DNA of 24,363 nucleotides from JAANXG01 sp049583715 (lineage in GTDB: Bacteria; Pseudomonadota; Gammaproteobacteria; Arenicellales; JAANXG01). Shown piece after piece: positions 21,220 through 24,363 of the stretch; the first letter of the stretch is position 1; the number at the start of each line of letters is the position of its first letter. The stretch lies in assembly GCA_049583715.1 (NCBI GenBank), contig JBAUWJ010000150.1, positions 1-24,363 on the forward strand. The letters are read 5' to 3'. The translations under genes were made by a program, and so were the position numbers. A model generated the notes under the pieces. It searched no databases, was not told the origin of the DNA, and was given only the letters and a program-made list of their open reading frames with translations.

Positions 21220-22488
21220 TCAGCGCTTCATCGACTGGAAGAACTCGGCGTTGGTCTTGGTGGCTTTCAGCTTGTCCAGCAGGAACTCGATGGCCTCGAT
21301 GTCGTCCATCGGATGCAGGAGCTTCCTCAGCAGCCAGATCTTCTGCAGCTCGCTGGGGTCGGTCAGCAGCTCTTCGCGGCGGGTGCCGGAGCGACTGATG
21401 ATGATCGACGGGTAGACCCGTTTCTCGGCGATGCGGCGATCGAGGTGGATTTCGCAGTTGCCGGTGCCCTTGAACTCCTCATAGATCACGTCGTCCATCT
21501 TCGAGCCCGTATCGACCAGGGCGGTGGCCAGTATGGTCAGGCTGCCGCCTTCCTCGATGTTGCGGGCCGCGCCGAAGAAGCGCTTGGGCTTCTGCAGGGC
21601 GTTGGCGTCCACGCCGCCCGTCAGCACCTTGCCGGAAGCCGGCTGGACCGTGTTGTAGGCCCGGGCGAGCCGGGTGATGGAATCCAGCAGTATGATGACG
21701 TCGGTCTTGTGCTCGACGAGGCGCTTGGCCTTCTCGATCACCATCTCCGCCACCTGCACGTGCCTCGCGGCGGGCTCGTCGAAGGTCGAGGACACCACCT
21801 CGCCCTTGACCGAACGGTCCATCTCGGTGACCTCTTCCGGCCGCTCGTCGATCAGCAGCACGATCAGGAAGCACTCCGGATGATTGGCCGTGATGGAGTG
21901 GGCTAGCTGCTGAAGCAGGACGGTCTTGCCGGCCTTGGGCGGCGACACGATCAGTCCCCGCTGGCCCTTGCCGATGGGCGAGATGAGGTCGATCACCCGC
22001 GCGGTCAGGTCCTCCGAGGAGCCGTTCTCCTGCTCCAGGCGCAGGCGCTCGTCGGGGTGCAGCGGCGTGAGGTTCTCGAACAGGATCTTGTTCTTGGCCT
22101 CGTCCGGCGCCTGGAAGTTGATGGTTTCCACCTTGAGCAGCGCGAAGTAGCGCTCGGACTCCTTGGGCGGGCGGATGAGCCCCGTGACGGTATCGCCGGT
22201 CCTCAAGTTGAAGCGGCGGATCTGGCTCGGCGAAACGTAGATGTCGTCCGGACCGGCCATGTAGGAGCTGTCGGCGGAGCGCAGGAAGCCGAAGCCGTCC
22301 TGCAGTATCTCCACCACGCCCTCGCCGGTGATGTCCTCGCCTTTCTTGGCCTGGGCCTTCAGGATCGCGAAGATCTGATCCTGCTTGCGCATGCGGCCGA
22401 GGCCCTCGAGCTCCAGGGAGCGGGCGAGCTGCGCGAGGTCCGTGGGGGGCTTTTTCTTTAGGTCTGCCAGGGATAGAGACATTGCCAT
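21220..22488 (-). CDS. rho: Transcription termination factor Rho
   Basis: The 422-residue product is a standard-length Rho without the long insertion found in some high-GC bacteria. The N-terminal helix bundle is at 1-50 and the primary RNA-binding OSB fold at 55-125, with GFGFLR (65-70) and DDIYVS. The P-loop SPPKAGKT is at 182-189. LIDERPEEVTEM, LLDSITRLARAYN, the Q-loop and R-loop region TGGVDANAL, and a C-terminal SGTRREELL follow. Rho is a hexameric RNA helicase that ends untranslated transcripts. Two ATGs (22488 and 22482) are possible; neither has a Shine-Dalgarno sequence, and the first is listed. It lies 156 bases downstream of trxA with a G-free leader tract between them. Confidence 0.98.
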   Translation of the reverse strand: MAMSLSLADLKKKPPTDLAQLARSLELEGLGRMRKQDQIFAILKAQAKKGEDITGEGVVEILQDGFGFLRSADSSYMAGPDDIYVSPSQIRRFNLRTGDTVTGLIRPPKESERYFALLKVETINFQAPDEAKNKILFENLTPLHPDERLRLEQENGSSEDLTARVIDLISPIGKGQRGLIVSPPKAGKTVLLQQLAHSITANHPECFLIVLLIDERPEEVTEMDRSVKGEVVSSTFDEPAARHVQVAEMVIEKAKRLVEHKTDVIILLDSITRLARAYNTVQPASGKVLTGGVDANALQKPKRFFGAARNIEEGGSLTILATALVDTGSKMDDVIYEEFKGTGNCEIHLDRRIAEKRVYPSIIISRSGTRREELLTDPSELQKIWLLRKLLHPMDDIEAIEFLLDKLKATKTNAEFFQSMKR

Positions 22489-22519
22489 AAGACCGGAAAA
22501 CAGGCGCCGCGACGGGCGC

Positions 22520-22567
22520 TGTGTAGGAAGAAGTAAAGGATTGTTGGTTTGGTTAAAGTAGGTGGAG
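22520..22567 (-). promoter_or_regulatory. G-free, C-rich rut-like tract in the trxA-rho leader
   Basis: The plus strand has no C from 22520 to 22567, so the rho leader RNA has 48 consecutive bases without G, about 40 percent C and many YC dinucleotides. This is the classic composition of a Rho-binding rut site, and it ends about 30 bases before the rho ATG. A perfect 9-bp hairpin (UUGGUUAAA 22589-22581 with UUUAACCAA 22557-22549) overlaps it and could hide part of the tract. It probably serves autoregulation of rho; inference. Confidence 0.55.
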
Positions 22568-22644
22568 CTTGCTAAGAGAATTTAACCAAGCTGCCGCGAA
22601 CATAGCACGTGCCGGACCGAGCGTCCAGCACGTCTTGGCCTGCC

Positions 22645-22968
22645 TCAAACGTTGCCGTCGATGAACGCGGTGAGCTGCGACTTCGAGACCGCCCCGACCT
22701 TCGTGGCCTCCACGTTCCCGTTCTTGAACAGCATCAGGGTGGGTATGCCGCGGATGCCGTACTTGGGGGGCGTGTTGGGGTTCTCGTCGATGTTCAGTTT
22801 CACTACCTGCAGCTTGTCGCCGTACTCCGCGGCGACCTCCTCCAGCACCGGTGCGATCATCTTGCAGGGTCCGCACCACTCGGCCCAGTAATCCACCAGG
22901 ACGGGTTGGTCGGAGGACAACACATCCTGTTCGAAGCTGTCGTCTGTGACATGCCGGATCTGTGACAT
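22645..22968 (-). CDS. trxA: Thioredoxin 1
   Basis: The 107-residue product has the active site WCGPC (31-35), the preceding VLVDYWAE, the cis-proline loop GIPT (P76) and FKNGNVEATKVGA. It is the general cytoplasmic disulfide reductant, recharged by thioredoxin reductase. A promoter fits at 23010-23038, and GAGGA lies about 12 bases before the ATG. Gene order rhlB (divergent)-trxA-rho matches that of E. coli and many other gammaproteobacteria. Readthrough into rho is likely unless blocked in the 156-base leader. Confidence 0.98.
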   Translation of the reverse strand: MSQIRHVTDDSFEQDVLSSDQPVLVDYWAEWCGPCKMIAPVLEEVAAEYGDKLQVVKLNIDENPNTPPKYGIRGIPTLMLFKNGNVEATKVGAVSKSQLTAFIDGNV

Positions 22969-23009
22969 GAATTCAGGAAATCCTCAGTCTGTCGTAGGGG
23001 TGAATTGCC

Positions 23010-23038
23010 ATTGTAACCATCCCGGCTCGCCATTCCAA
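23010..23038 (-). promoter_or_regulatory. Sigma-70 promoter of trxA
   Basis: On the minus strand, TTGGAA (23038-23033, 4 of 6), a 17-base spacer and TACAAT (23015-23010, 5 of 6). The start near 23003 leaves about 35 bases of leader. Confidence 0.6.
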
Positions 23039-23089
23039 TCAGGCAACGGGCCGGGTCATCCGGGCTGCGTTCTGGTATCCTCGCGGCCC

Positions 23090-24363
23090 ATGAGTGAAAA
23101 ACATCTTACCAACCAACGTTTTACGGAGTTCGACTTGGACCCCGCCGTGCTCAGGGGTATCCAGGAGGCGGGATTCGAATACTGCACCCCCATTCAAGCC
23201 GAGACCCTTCCACATCTGCTGCGCGGGCAGGACGTCGCGGGCCAGGCCAAGACCGGAACCGGCAAGACCGCCGCGTTCCTGGTCGCCCTGTTTCAGCACC
23301 TGATCGCGAACCCGGCCCCGGCCTCACGCACCGACTCCCAGCCCCGGGCGCTGGTGCTCGCGCCGACGCGCGAGCTCGCCATTCAGATCGACAAGGACGC
23401 CCGCCTGCTGGGCCACCACCTCGATCTGCGCTTTCGCCTGGTATATGGGGGCACGGGCTACGAGAAACAACGGCAGGACCTGCGGGAGGGCGTGGACGTC
23501 CTCATCGGCACTCCCGGGCGGATCATCGATTATCTCAAGCAGGGGATCTTCAGCCTCGATGGCATCCAGGTCATGGTTCTGGACGAAGCCGACCGGATGT
23601 TCGACCTCGGTTTCATCAAGGATATCCGTTACCTGTTCCGCCGCATGCCGGAGGCCACCGAACGGCTCAACATGTTGTTCTCGGCCACCCTGTCCCTGCG
23701 CGTCAACGAGCTCGCCTACGAGCACATGAACAATCCCCGGGTGGTCAAGATCGAGTCGGAAAGACTCACCGTGGACCAGGTAACCCAGCGGGTTTACTTC
23801 CCCTCCAACGAGGACAAGCTGCCCCTGCTGCTCGGCGTGCTGCGCGATACCGGCGGCGCCCGGACACTGGTGTTCATGAACACCAGGCACCAGAGCGAAC
23901 GTGTCGCCAGGCGGCTGCAAAGGAGCGGATTCAAGGCCGGGGTCCTGTCCGGAGACGTTCCGCAGAAGAAGCGCGAGAGCCTGTTGGAGCGCTTCAAGGG
24001 GGGCGAGATTCACGTCCTGGTGGCAACCGACGTCGCCGCCAGGGGCTTGCACATCCCCGACGTGTCCCTGGTCGTCAACTACGATCTGCCCCAGGACCCC
24101 GAGGACTACGTTCACCGCATCGGCCGCACGGCGCGCGCCGGCGCGGCGGGGGACGCGATCAGCTTCGCCTGCGAGACTTACGCGTTCTCCCTGCCGGAGA
24201 TCGAGGGCTTCATCGGGCACAAGATCGAGCCGGCGTCCTACACCGGCGACATGCTCGTTCAGCCCAGCGCCGACGATTCGGCGGGCGCCGACTCCAGGGA
24301 GAGAGCGAGGGACCGTGGCGGCCGCCGGGCGGGCCGGGGCCGGGAGCGGGCGTCGCGCCCCTC
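23090..24363 (+). CDS. rhlB: ATP-dependent DEAD-box RNA helicase RhlB (3' end beyond window)
   Basis: The open frame runs from the ATG at 23090 to the window end without a stop (424 codons seen). Motifs: F-11-residues Q-motif region with CTPIQ (32-36), Walker A AKTGTGKT (53-60), APTREL (91-96), TPGR (141-144), DEAD (165-168), SAT (198-200), VATDVAARGL and HRIGRTAR (342-349). The last visible 25 residues are Arg/Gly-rich, the basic tail expected of RhlB. In E. coli RhlB is the helicase of the RNA degradosome. Assignment as RhlB rather than another DEAD-box protein rests on the divergent trxA-rho neighbourhood and FTEFDLDPAVLRGIQEAGF at the N-terminus. No Shine-Dalgarno sequence is seen; a weak extended -10 (TGGTATCCT) lies only about 10 bases upstream, so the mRNA may be nearly leaderless or the promoter misjudged. 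Confidence 0.93.
   Translation, partial: MSEKHLTNQRFTEFDLDPAVLRGIQEAGFEYCTPIQAETLPHLLRGQDVAGQAKTGTGKTAAFLVALFQHLIANPAPASRTDSQPRALVLAPTRELAIQIDKDARLLGHHLDLRFRLVYGGTGYEKQRQDLREGVDVLIGTPGRIIDYLKQGIFSLDGIQVMVLDEADRMFDLGFIKDIRYLFRRMPEATERLNMLFSATLSLRVNELAYEHMNNPRVVKIESERLTVDQVTQRVYFPSNEDKLPLLLGVLRDTGGARTLVFMNTRHQSERVARRLQRSGFKAGVLSGDVPQKKRESLLERFKGGEIHVLVATDVAARGLHIPDVSLVVNYDLPQDPEDYVHRIGRTARAGAAGDAISFACETYAFSLPEIEGFIGHKIEPASYTGDMLVQPSADDSAGADSRERARDRGGRRAGRGRERASRP

Overview
The window is a high-GC bacterial chromosome segment, almost certainly from a gammaproteobacterium. The evidence is gene order: rhlB divergent from trxA-rho, polA followed by convergent engB and then a cytochrome c4 gene, thiE overlapping hemL with a divergent rubredoxin gene, a DUF2782 gene divergent from polA, and uvrD. 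Most of the window is housekeeping. I recognise no tRNA, rRNA, CRISPR array, phage or intact insertion sequence.

Layout. (1) 1-4370 is the accessory part. The 3' end of glmS is followed by a small SAM-dependent methyltransferase, a secreted protein of unknown function carrying an LPAHAQT motif, a TPR plus SPINDLY/OGT-type glycosyltransferase, a frameshifted and truncated paralogue of the secreted protein, and a 127-bp palindromic MITE-like repeat. (2) 4688-9385 holds uvrD, a membrane GGDEF protein whose signature is destroyed, and a ModE-HTH/PBP-like regulator. (3) 9457-11264 (minus strand) is a likely operon: DUF2782 protein, a small four-cysteine exported protein and an AcuC-type deacetylase. 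(4) 11592-15928 holds polA, a highly structured intergenic RNA candidate ending in a strong terminator, engB (minus) and cytochrome c4. (5) 16048-17861 holds a second, inverted copy of the MITE-like repeat, an AlgH-family protein with an unusual signal peptide, and a DUF4870 membrane protein. (6) 17862-18509 has no gene but carries REP-like palindromes. (7) 18510-24363 holds hemL, thiE, rubredoxin, rpmE, rho, trxA and rhlB (cut by the window end).

How the parts may work together. GlmS makes glucosamine-6-phosphate, the precursor of UDP-GlcNAc, the usual donor of OGT-type enzymes. The glycosyltransferase lies between an LPAHAQT secreted protein and the remains of its paralogue, so the secreted protein is a candidate substrate or partner; this is inference from position only. 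The trxA-rho intergene carries a 48-nt stretch that contains no G in the RNA and is rich in C, which looks like a rut site for Rho autoregulation. The polA-engB intergene, the position of spf (Spot 42) in enterobacteria, contains four consecutive perfect hairpins with C-rich loops, the last being an intrinsic terminator on the polA strand. These two RNA signals and the LPAHAQT/OGT locus are the observations most worth following.
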